Below are positions 1 to 5,797 of a DNA stretch of 13,300 bases, one piece after another. Within the stretch, counting starts at the first letter, position 1. Each line of letters opens with the position of its first letter. A program made the translations under genes and the position numbers. Location: assembly GCA_050732775.1 (NCBI GenBank), contig JBOHRN010000006.1:1-13300 (forward strand), written 5' to 3'. The notes beneath the pieces were generated by a model. That model saw only the letters and a program-made list of their open reading frames with translations. It searched no databases and was not told where the DNA came from. The stretch is from JBOHRN01 sp050732775 (GTDB lineage: Bacteria; Gemmatimonadota; Gemmatimonadetes; Longimicrobiales; Longimicrobiaceae).

Positions 1-258
1 GAGACGCGTTCCGAATACCTTTCCCACCACCTGCCGAGGGACATCGCCTTTGCCCGGGCCGTCCCGCGAGAGCGTGGCCCCATTCAGGTCCGGGTGAGCA
101 GTAGCACTGCATGGGCCACTTCGACAAGCACCACGGTAGGTGAATACCGGGGACGGAGCATCACCTCCCAGGGGGCGGAGCTGATGGTGCTCACCCGCGA
201 GGACGATGGGTGGAAGATCCGGGCAATCCACTGGTCCTCGCGCGCACACCGGCCCTGA
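1..258 (+). CDS. NTF2-like (SnoaL/DUF4440-type) protein, C-terminal part
   Basis: Frame 1 is open from the first base of the window to a TGA at 256-258, so only the last 85 residues of the protein are present and its start lies upstream. The visible part has the pattern of the last strands of the NTF2-like cone fold: a stretch with GEYRGRSI, then AELMVLTREDDGWKI and RAIHWSSR, where a 'gate' strand is followed by a Trp-Lys/Arg-Ile strand. Such endings are typical of SnoaL-like/DUF4440 proteins, small proteins with a hydrophobic pocket whose substrates vary widely. Without the N-terminal half the subfamily and any signal peptide cannot be judged. No terminator with a T-tract is evident after the stop. 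The family call is by recognition of the pattern; the precise function is unknown. Confidence 0.7.
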   Translation, partial: ETRSEYLSHHLPRDIAFARAVPRERGPIQVRVSSSTAWATSTSTTVGEYRGRSITSQGAELMVLTREDDGWKIRAIHWSSRAHRP

Positions 259-362
259 GGAGAGGGACGGTTTGTCGCGGGTGAGTACGACCGAGGAGTC
301 CATCGTGGAGCATCGAACTCCGTCCACACTAAATCAGGCTCGTGTTCATCCCTCGAGATCCG

Positions 363-380
363 ATCCTGCTTATCCTGCTT
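363..380. repeat. Tandem 9-bp direct repeat
   Basis: The unit ATCCTGCTT occurs twice with no gap (363-371 and 372-380). Short ATCCTG-type tandem units are common in the intergenic DNA of many bacteria. With two copies here it is a minor feature with no visible role. Confidence 0.6.
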
Positions 381-535
381 AGGACTACCTTCGGCTATTG
401 GGCGGTACGGGGGCAGCCGGATGTCCCTTCGAGCCCGAGGCGGTCACATCGCCGTCAAGCTCGTGTTCCACGCGGCGTCGTAGCTGGTGGCTCCTGCCCT
501 GCCGCATACGCCCCCCGGAACGCGTCGAGCGCCGA

Positions 536-561
536 GTCCGCGCGCCGGCCATAACGCGGAC
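536..561 (-). terminator. Hairpin just after the DUF190 stop, possible terminator
   Basis: GTCCGCG at 536-542 pairs with CGCGGAC at 555-561 (7 bp, 12-base loop), starting at the base next to the DUF190 stop codon. It could end the crcB-DUF190 transcript, but on the minus strand no T-tract follows it, so intrinsic termination is not assured. Confidence 0.3.
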
Positions 562-978
562 CTATGCCGGGTCGTCCGCCTCCAGCCCCTCAATGCGGTG
601 GCGCCAGCGCTCATTCTCCCGAACGCCGGCGGGACGGTAGAGGATTACGCGCACCGCCTCCAGCGTGATCAATCCCCCGCCGATCATCCCGTCCAGCTCG
701 GAGAGGATTTCCTGGACCTTTTCTTCCGTTTCCACCACCTCGACGATGATCGGCAGGTCGAAGGACAGCCGGAGGATGTCGGTGGTATGGACCTTGGCGC
801 TCGCGCCGAAGCCCTTGATCCCGCGGTGGACCGTGGCCCCGGCGAAGCCGCGCTCGCGGAACAGGCGCAGCAGTGCCTGGTGCAGCGCGAGCCCCTGGTG
901 CGGCCCGGACTCGCACTTGTCGCTCTCCCCGAGGAAGATGCGCATCAGCGTGCGCTTTCCCTTGAACCGGTGCGGCAT
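562..978 (-). CDS. DUF190 family PII-like protein linked to the fluoride channel
   Basis: This encodes 138 residues of the DUF190 family, small proteins with a GlnB/PII-like ferredoxin fold that often sit beside crcB. The family pattern runs the length of the protein: MRIFLGESDK near residues 12-21, the RERGFAGATVHRGIKGFG core near 41-58, then LPIIVEVVETEEKV and ITLEAVRVILYR towards the end. I chose the ATG at 978 because GGGAGG lies 5 bases upstream, inside the 3' end of crcB; the longer open frame back to 1065 reads through crcB in another frame and has no family similarity. One base separates the crcB stop from this start, so translation is probably coupled and the fluoride riboswitch controls both genes. 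The molecular role of DUF190 in fluoride tolerance is not established; a cytosolic trimer that senses a small ligand or modulates the channel is an inference from the fold. Confidence 0.9.
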   Translation of the reverse strand: MPHRFKGKRTLMRIFLGESDKCESGPHQGLALHQALLRLFRERGFAGATVHRGIKGFGASAKVHTTDILRLSFDLPIIVEVVETEEKVQEILSELDGMIGGGLITLEAVRVILYRPAGVRENERWRHRIEGLEADDPA

Positions 979-979
979 G

Positions 980-1363
980 TTACCTCCCCAATCGTATGGC
1001 GGGTTCGGCCAGGACCAATCCGACGGCCACGGCCGCGATCCCGAGAGCGAAGCTGCAAAACGCATACAGAAGCGCGCGCGTCCACTCCCCCGCCTGCATC
1101 AGCGCGACGGTCTCGTAGCTCAGCGTGCTGAAGGTGGTGAACGCACCGCAGAATCCCACGGTCAGAAGGGCGCGCAGGTCGGGTGCCAGGGTGATCGCCT
1201 CCGTGAAGCGAATCAGGAACCCCAGCGCGAAGGAGCCCAGCACGTTGACGACCAGCGTGCCCCAGGGGAAGGCGGCGCCCGCCCAGGAGTGTACCCATCC
1301 CCCGAGTCCATAGCGAGCCAGCGTACCCAGAACGCCCCCGGCGGCGAGATATAAGAGCAACAC
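980..1363 (-). CDS. crcB: Fluoride channel CrcB/Fluc
   Basis: This encodes 127 residues with four hydrophobic segments, the usual size of a bacterial Fluc monomer, which works as an antiparallel dimer in the inner membrane and lets fluoride leave the cell. Family signatures are clear: GTLARYGLGG at 13-22, the pore region N40-VLGSFALG, and GFCGAFTTFSTLSYE at 70-84, which contains the Phe-box and the polar track residues. Only one crcB copy is present, so a homodimer is expected rather than the paired heterodimer seen in some Gram-positives. The start is a GTG at 1363 with AGGA about 9 bases upstream. The gene is the first of a two-gene unit with DUF190 and lies 26 bases downstream of the T-tract of a fluoride riboswitch, which independently confirms the assignment. 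Expression should rise when fluoride binds the leader RNA. Confidence 0.96.
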   Translation of the reverse strand: MLLLYLAAGGVLGTLARYGLGGWVHSWAGAAFPWGTLVVNVLGSFALGFLIRFTEAITLAPDLRALLTVGFCGAFTTFSTLSYETVALMQAGEWTRALLYAFCSFALGIAAVAVGLVLAEPAIRLGR

Positions 1364-1388
1364 GGTTGATTATCCTATTCTCAGATGC

Positions 1389-1426
1389 AAAAAACCTCCT
1401 CCGGGGGCGGCACCCGAGAGGAGGAG
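1389..1426 (-). terminator. Riboswitch-controlled intrinsic terminator of crcB
   Basis: On the minus strand CCTCCTC pairs with GAGGAGG and CGGG with CCCG around a 7-base loop, followed at once by six T residues (1389-1394): a textbook Rho-independent terminator. Its 5' arm can shift to take in bases of the 3' half of aptamer stem P1 (1423-1427), so a fluoride-stabilised aptamer and the full terminator exclude each other. This gives a transcriptional ON switch in fluoride. Confidence 0.9.
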
Positions 1427-1470
1427 TCATCAGCGGCAGGTCTGCCGCGGTTTCGGCGAACTCCATCGCC
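1418..1470 (-). promoter_or_regulatory. Fluoride riboswitch (crcB motif RNA)
   Basis: Read on the minus strand from 1470, the leader starts GGCGAUGGAGUUCGCC and then AAACCGC, and later carries the UGAUGACUCC segment. All elements of the crcB aptamer are present: pseudoknot GGCG/CGCC, stem P1 GGAGU/ACUCC, stem P3 GCGGCA/UGCCGC with a short loop, and the conserved AAACC and CUGAUG joining segments. It lies between a good promoter and crcB and runs into an intrinsic terminator, so it acts at transcription elongation. The match is by direct comparison with the known consensus and pairing scheme. Confidence 0.95.
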
Positions 1471-1485
1471 ACGTTGTTCGAGCAC

Positions 1486-1514
1486 AGTATAGGGTCGCCG
1501 GAAAGTGCGGACAA
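1486..1514 (-). promoter_or_regulatory. Sigma70-type promoter of the crcB-DUF190 unit
   Basis: On the minus strand TTGTCC (1509-1514) and TATACT (1486-1491) are separated by exactly 17 bases. Both boxes match the -35/-10 consensus well, and the expected start of transcription falls shortly before the riboswitch aptamer at 1470. Confidence 0.8.
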
Positions 1515-1556
1515 GACCGCATCCTATGCCTTGGCACGTTCAGCGGCGTGGTGTTC

Positions 1557-1574
1557 GCGCTCAAGGGGGAGCGC
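1557..1574 (-). terminator. Hairpin after the porin gene, possible terminator
   Basis: GCGCTC (1557-1562) and GAGCGC (1569-1574) form a perfect 6-bp stem with a 6-base loop, 12 bases downstream of the porin stop. No T-tract follows on the minus strand, so it is at best a weak or factor-assisted terminator between the redox cassette and the crcB promoter. Confidence 0.35.
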
Positions 1575-1586
1575 ACCGCCATGACC

Positions 1587-2777
1587 TCAGAAGTAAGTGG
1601 CGATGGAGAAGAGGACTCCGGCTTCTTCCCCCAGATTGTTGAACCGGTCGCGCGTCCTCGCCCGCAGGTAGTTCAGCTTCAGGGCGGTATCGCGCGTGGG
1701 CCGGAAGTTGAATCCCAGGGTGACACGTTGCACCGAATCGCCGGTGAGATCAGCGTCGAAGTCCACCACGTCGTATCGCGCTCCGGCCTCGAAGAACGAG
1801 CCGGGCATGGTGGGCACCCAACCGCGGCCGAACGCACGGACCGTCTGGAGGTAGAGCCCACGCTGCGCCGACGCATAGATGCCGTCGAGTCCCGGAGGTA
1901 CATCGAGCCTCGCGGTTACCGCCTCTCCACTCCATTCCATGCCCAGAACCGCAACCTCCATGTCCAGCGCCCAGATTGAGAGATCGTTTCTCTCGTCCAC
2001 CTGCTCACCACCCAGCAGGAACACGTTGTACGCGCCGTGGTGGCCGGAGACGCCAAACTCATAGCCGACCCGCGGGCTCCAGGCGATGCGACCTACGAAG
2101 GCGGGCGACGCGTTGTTGTCCTCCGCGTTACCCTTGCCCGCTGGGATCCGTGTTCCGTCCGGCGAATCGGTGATCAGTCCATCGTGAAAGCCGTTCACGG
2201 CGTAGAGCTCGTAGGTGAGCCGGGCCGAGCCGCCGAGGCCGAACTGACCCAGGGCACCCAAGCCCGGCTCGGTCAGTGCGGTGCCGATGATCTCGGTGGA
2301 GACGAGCGGCCGGTCGGTGAACTCGTTCTGCGGGCTGTCGTGCGCCAGGTTGAAGCGACCGAGCGGCGAAAGGATCGCCCCCGCGCGCAGCGTGAAGGAC
2401 GGGTGAACGGTGAAGTCGATCGCGGCAAACTCGAGTTTGATCTCCTCGGCGAGCTCCTCGAACTCCAGCTCGGCGCCGATGCGGACGAAGTCGTTGACCT
2501 GCGTGGCCGTGAAGATGTTCCACCGCTTGAGCTGGAAGCCCCTCTCCTCGGTCACGCCGTCGGTCTGCTGCCAGCGGGCGTGCGCCTCCGCGTAGCCGCC
2601 GATCGCGGTGCGGCCCAGCAGGCGCGTGAGGTACGGCTTGTCGTACACCCCGCCCTCCACGAACGGCCGGGTGCGCGTGGTGTCTTGGGCGGTGGTGTCC
2701 TGCGTTACCTGTGCGGTAGCCGGCACGGCAAGGAACCACGTGGCGAGCAACCCCGTCGATAACATCCAGCCGTTCAT
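1587..2777 (-). CDS. Porin-like outer-membrane beta-barrel protein
   Basis: This encodes 396 residues. The first 22 form a signal peptide with likely cleavage after ATA (before QVTQ). The rest alternates polar and hydrophobic residues with many aromatic-ended strands (for example IGGYAEAHARW, RIGAELEFEEL, FTLRAGAILSPLGRFNLAH) and ends in ATYF, the C-terminal Phe used by the barrel-assembly machinery. It resembles phosphate-selective-porin-like or generic bacterial porins rather than TonB-dependent receptors: there is no plug domain and no TonB box. The start overlaps the Rieske stop by 4 bases (ATGA), so the two are translationally coupled, and it is the last gene of the multicopper oxidase - ZIP - DUF1111 - Rieske set. 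The substrate is unknown; entry of a metal ion or small anion for the redox proteins upstream is an inference from context. Confidence 0.8.
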   Translation of the reverse strand: MNGWMLSTGLLATWFLAVPATAQVTQDTTAQDTTRTRPFVEGGVYDKPYLTRLLGRTAIGGYAEAHARWQQTDGVTEERGFQLKRWNIFTATQVNDFVRIGAELEFEELAEEIKLEFAAIDFTVHPSFTLRAGAILSPLGRFNLAHDSPQNEFTDRPLVSTEIIGTALTEPGLGALGQFGLGGSARLTYELYAVNGFHDGLITDSPDGTRIPAGKGNAEDNNASPAFVGRIAWSPRVGYEFGVSGHHGAYNVFLLGGEQVDERNDLSIWALDMEVAVLGMEWSGEAVTARLDVPPGLDGIYASAQRGLYLQTVRAFGRGWVPTMPGSFFEAGARYDVVDFDADLTGDSVQRVTLGFNFRPTRDTALKLNYLRARTRDRFNNLGEEAGVLFSIATYF

Positions 2778-3205
2778 CGTTCCCCCTGCAGTCGAATGAC
2801 CAGCTCTCCCCCGGGCGTAACCGTTGCCGGGAAGCGCTGTAGTGGGCGCTCGGCGGGCCCGCGGAGCACGCTTCCCTCGCGATCATAGGTCGAGCCGTGG
2901 CAGGGGCAGACCAGTCGCGCCCCCTCGATGTTCACCGTACAGCCGAGGTGGGTGCAGACCGGCGACAGGGCAGCGTACTCGCCCCCGTCCAGCGCCAGTA
3001 CGTAGAGCGGCGTGGCGGCACCGTCCGGCTGGAGTTTGAGGTACCCGCCCGCCTGCGCGAGCCGCGGAAAGTTGCGGAGGGGCAGTCGCACCGCGCCGCC
3101 CGATGGCATGATCCGCGTGACGGCGACAGACGCGCATCCCGGAAGCGCCGCGGCCGTTAGCATGCCGGCGGTGAGCTTTACGAAGTTCCGTCGGTCGATG
3201 CTCAT
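2774..3205 (-). CDS. Rieske [2Fe-2S] protein with TAT signal and lipobox
   Basis: This encodes 143 residues. The N-terminus has a twin-arginine motif (DRRNFVK, residues 4-10), a hydrophobic stretch and a lipobox LPGC ending at Cys24, so the folded protein is probably exported by TAT and lipid-anchored or membrane-tethered. The Rieske cluster motifs are complete: CTHLGC at 84-89 and CPCHGS at 100-105. These give the two Cys and two His ligands plus the two extra cysteines that form the disulfide in high-potential bc1/b6f-type Rieske proteins. I chose the ATG at 3205 because it overlaps the upstream DUF1111 stop (TGATG) and gives the TAT peptide; the longer frame to 3409 reads through DUF1111. 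No cytochrome b gene is nearby, so it is not part of an obvious bc complex. A role as single-electron carrier between the di-heme protein and the copper oxidase is inferred. Confidence 0.93.
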   Translation of the reverse strand: MSIDRRNFVKLTAGMLTAAALPGCASVAVTRIMPSGGAVRLPLRNFPRLAQAGGYLKLQPDGAATPLYVLALDGGEYAALSPVCTHLGCTVNIEGARLVCPCHGSTYDREGSVLRGPAERPLQRFPATVTPGGELVIRLQGER

Positions 3206-4497
3206 CAGAGCGACTCCACGTAAGCGAGGAGCGCCGCACGCGCCTCCGGGGTCAGACTGGCGAAGGCGTCGCGGGACCTCTCGGCCTCGCCGCCATGAAG
3301 CAGGATCGCTTCCTCGACGCTGCGCGCTCTGCCGTCGTGCAACAGGAAGGCGTCGCCGTTCAGGAAGTCGCGCATCACCCGCAAGCCCCAGAGCGGAGCG
3401 GTCTTCCATTCCCGGCCGGTCGCGTCCCCATCCGGCCGGTGATCCGCCAGCCCCTCTCCCATGTCGTGGAGCAGGAGGTCCGAGAAGAGGCGGACCGGCT
3501 GATTCGAGAGCGCCGCGCTAGTGCTCGGCCCCGTGCGAAGTTCCGGCACGTGACAGCTCGCGCAGTCGATCGAAGCGAAGAGTGCCTCCCCCTCCTCCCG
3601 CCTCGGCGTCATCTCACCCGGAGCGGGGGGCGCGAGGAGCCGGATGTAGGCCAGCACGGCACGGAGTTCTTCCGCTGGCAGCTCCGGATCCGGCACCCGG
3701 TCCGCTGCCTCCGTAGCGCGGCTGGCCAGTGGGTTTTTATTCTCGATGGGCAGGAAGTCGTTGGTGATGCCGATGTCCTCGTGATACGCCTTGGCCACTT
3801 GCAGGAGCAGACTGCTCACCGATGCCTTGCGGCCGAATCGCCCGAGCTGCGGCACGCCTTCGGGGAACTCCTCGTCGGCGACGAACCCACCCGGCTCGTC
3901 GGTCGGCACGAAATCGTCAGGCACCACGTAGTTCGGACGCCCCGAGATGCCGTCCCCGTCCGCGTCGCCGGGGTCCGCGAGCGCGAGAATCACGGACTCG
4001 GGGATCGCCTCGATCAACCCGACACCGAACACGGGCGGCGGCAGCCGAAAGGAGGTCTGCACCCCCTCTGGTAGCCGCTCTGGCACCGCTCCCGCGATCG
4101 CCTTGTCCTGAAGCTGCGGCCCGCCGAGGTGCGGCACCAGGTCGTCTCCCCGGCTGAAGCGAATGAATCCGTTCTCCGGCCGGCCCCGGCCATCTCCGCT
4201 GTGGCAGGAGGCACAAGAGACGTTGTTGAAGATCGGGCCCAGGCCCTCACTCGGGGAGAACGGCCGCCCGAATCCCTCATCCCCCCGTATAAAGGCCGCG
4301 AGCTCCTCTTCCGTCAGTCCCGGAAGGGGTCCGTCCAGTACGTCTCCGGGATCCGGCGTCCGAGTAGTCAGGGCATCGCAGCCGACGATCATCGATGCCA
4401 GGACAACCGCGACAGCGCCCGGCAGCATAAGCCGAGCATGGTTCTGGAAACGGGTTGGGGGCCCATCGGCCCGCGGGGCGGGTTCTCGCTGTTCCAT
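3205..4497 (-). CDS. Di-heme DUF1111 oxidoreductase lipoprotein
   Basis: This encodes 430 residues of the DUF1111 (di-heme oxidoreductase, 'putative thiol oxidoreductase') family. A hydrophobic segment followed by a lipobox (IVGC, Cys40) indicates a lipoprotein. There are two c-type heme sites, CASCH at 95-99 and CASCH at 312-316, and the family's C-terminal blocks are intact: LLLHDMGEGLADH (341-353), EWKTAPLWGLR (363-373), FLLHDGRARSVEEAI (384-398) and LLHGGEA (399-405). Relatives are distant kin of the di-heme peroxidases (MauG/BCCP), and some are linked to iron uptake with imelysins, which are absent here. The start at 4497 is supported by AAAGGAGA 8 bases upstream. The gene follows the ZIP permease after a strong hairpin and overlaps the Rieske gene by one base. 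The true electron donor and acceptor are unknown. Confidence 0.92.
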   Translation of the reverse strand: MEQREPAPRADGPPTRFQNHARLMLPGAVAVVLASMIVGCDALTTRTPDPGDVLDGPLPGLTEEELAAFIRGDEGFGRPFSPSEGLGPIFNNVSCASCHSGDGRGRPENGFIRFSRGDDLVPHLGGPQLQDKAIAGAVPERLPEGVQTSFRLPPPVFGVGLIEAIPESVILALADPGDADGDGISGRPNYVVPDDFVPTDEPGGFVADEEFPEGVPQLGRFGRKASVSSLLLQVAKAYHEDIGITNDFLPIENKNPLASRATEAADRVPDPELPAEELRAVLAYIRLLAPPAPGEMTPRREEGEALFASIDCASCHVPELRTGPSTSAALSNQPVRLFSDLLLHDMGEGLADHRPDGDATGREWKTAPLWGLRVMRDFLNGDAFLLHDGRARSVEEAILLHGGEAERSRDAFASLTPEARAALLAYVESL

Positions 4498-4529
4498 TTC
4501 GAATATCTCCTTTCCGACTCTGATCGCTT

Positions 4530-4562
4530 CAAAGGCAAGGCGGCGGCCCCCTTGGCCGCCGC
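4530..4562 (-). terminator. GC-rich hairpin between the ZIP and DUF1111 genes
   Basis: GCGGCGGCC (4540-4548) and GGCCGCCGC (4554-4562) form a perfect 9-bp stem with a 5-base loop. On the minus strand CTTGCCTTTG follows, a modest T-rich tract. It sits about 18 bases after the ZIP stop and 40 bases before the DUF1111 start. It could terminate the oxidase-permease message or reduce read-through into the DUF1111-Rieske-porin genes. Confidence 0.6.
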
Positions 4563-4579
4563 TCAGGATTCCCCGCCCC

Positions 4580-5797
4580 TCAGGCCGCCACGAAGAGCCC
4601 GGTGGCGTACATCACGAGCAGGCCCAGGATCAGCCCCGCGGCGTTCAGGGGAGCGGCGAGACTGGTTCCGGTTCGCCGGGCGAAGAGGCGCCAGAGCTCG
4701 TAGACCACCTGCGCGATGGCGCCCACTCCGATGGCAAAGAACAGCGTGGTCAGGGTGGGGGAATAGGTGAACCCGCCGATCCAGGCGCCGAGCACGGTGG
4801 GCACCCCCGCCAGAGCGCCGAGCAGCACGAGGTGGCGAAGCCGCGGGTGCTCGTGGGCGATAGGCGCGACGATGCCCAATCCCTCCGTCGTGTTGTGGAG
4901 CAGGAAACCGAGCACCAACAGACTTCCCAGGGCGATCTCGCCGCTGGTGTAGGCGGCGCCGATCACCAGCCCTTCTCCCAGGTTGTGCAGGCCGATGCCG
5001 AGGGCGATCAGGGTGGCGACGTAGAGTGGCGAGCGGCCGCCCTCGCCTTCCTGCCAATTACCCAGCGCGGCGAGCGCCAGCGGGGTGCCTAGCGCGCCGA
5101 GGAGCACCAGGCCGAGCCCCTGAAACGCGCCTGGCACCAGCGCGGCGAACTCCAGCGCCTCGGCCAGGGCATCCACCCCCAGGAAGAGGAGCAGCCCGAT
5201 CGTCAGGCTCAGGAATAAGTCGAGCCAGCGCCGCCTGATGCCGCGCAGGAACGGCAGCCAGAGCAGCCCCAGAAAGACGGGGATCACGCCGACGTAGACG
5301 CCCAGGAGGCCGAAGGTGGTTAGATAACGGGCGTTCGCCGATGGAGTCTGCGTGGCCACCTCGACTCCACCCGAGAAGGTGAGCCCGGTGCTGGTCAGCA
5401 GCACCACCTCGTGCGGTTCTCCCTCCACCCAGGGGTAGGGAATGGCGACGGTGCGGCTCTCCAGCCGGCCGACCGTGCGGCTGCCATCCAAGGTGTGCGC
5501 CCAGACCGCGTCGTCTACGAGCACTTGCGCGATGGTGACAGGCTCGGGACCGCCGTTAGTCACCCGCACCTCCATCTCACCCGGGGCGGGGAGGGTGATC
5601 CGCCCGACGGTCAACTCCTCCACCGGCGGGAAGGCCTGCTGAAAGACGCCGAGCGGCCCGAAGCGCAGGAAAAGGAAGACCAGCGCCGCCAGCAGGACGA
5701 GCGGCATCAGCCCTTTGAGCCAGAGCGGGGTGGTAGAGGGTGCAGCGGGTGTAGAAGGCGCGGGCTTCTCCGCCACTGCCGCTCTCGCGTCAGACAT
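4580..5797 (-). CDS. ZIP-type metal permease with extra N-terminal extracytoplasmic domain
   Basis: This encodes 405 residues. The C-terminal two thirds (about 161-405) is a ZIP family transporter with about eight membrane segments. The metal-site motifs are intact: HNLGEGLVIG at 271-280 (TM4) and HNTTEGLGI at 301-309 (TM5). ZIP proteins carry divalent metals (Zn, Fe, Mn) into the cytoplasm; specificity cannot be read from these motifs. Unusually, the protein starts with a Pro/Ala-rich cytoplasmic tail, one membrane helix (about 28-46) and a beta-rich domain of about 100 residues (60-155) before the ZIP core. The start at 5797 (MSDARAAV) was chosen because longer frames lie inside the multicopper oxidase gene. 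The 8-base overlap with that gene implies coupled translation, so oxidase and permease are probably made together, which suggests an oxidise-then-import or oxidation-state-control role (inference). Confidence 0.9.
   Translation of the reverse strand: MSDARAAVAEKPAPSTPAAPSTTPLWLKGLMPLVLLAALVFLFLRFGPLGVFQQAFPPVEELTVGRITLPAPGEMEVRVTNGGPEPVTIAQVLVDDAVWAHTLDGSRTVGRLESRTVAIPYPWVEGEPHEVVLLTSTGLTFSGGVEVATQTPSANARYLTTFGLLGVYVGVIPVFLGLLWLPFLRGIRRRWLDLFLSLTIGLLLFLGVDALAEALEFAALVPGAFQGLGLVLLGALGTPLALAALGNWQEGEGGRSPLYVATLIALGIGLHNLGEGLVIGAAYTSGEIALGSLLVLGFLLHNTTEGLGIVAPIAHEHPRLRHLVLLGALAGVPTVLGAWIGGFTYSPTLTTLFFAIGVGAIAQVVYELWRLFARRTGTSLAAPLNAAGLILGLLVMYATGLFVAA

Larger units (their letters stand above)
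259..561. other. Intergenic region without a recognised gene
   Basis: These 303 bases separate the plus-strand NTF2-like gene from the minus-strand DUF190 gene, so two transcripts converge here. I see no convincing gene. A minus-strand reading frame of 55 codons (552 down to 385) begins 9 bases after the DUF190 stop and has fairly high GC at third positions, but its product is Arg-rich, low in hydrophobic residues and resembles nothing I know. The stretch holds a tandem 9-base repeat (363-380) and a hairpin next to the DUF190 stop (536-561). Confidence 0.5.

Noticed and set aside
385..552. 55-codon minus-strand frame 9 bases after the DUF190 stop, as a third gene of the fluoride unit
   Set aside because: Arg-rich, low-complexity product without family likeness; a hairpin overlaps its start. 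Such frames arise by chance in GC-rich DNA.
1548..1979. Plus-strand open frame at the 3' end of the porin gene
   Set aside because: Antisense to the porin gene; no protein family likeness and no ribosome site.
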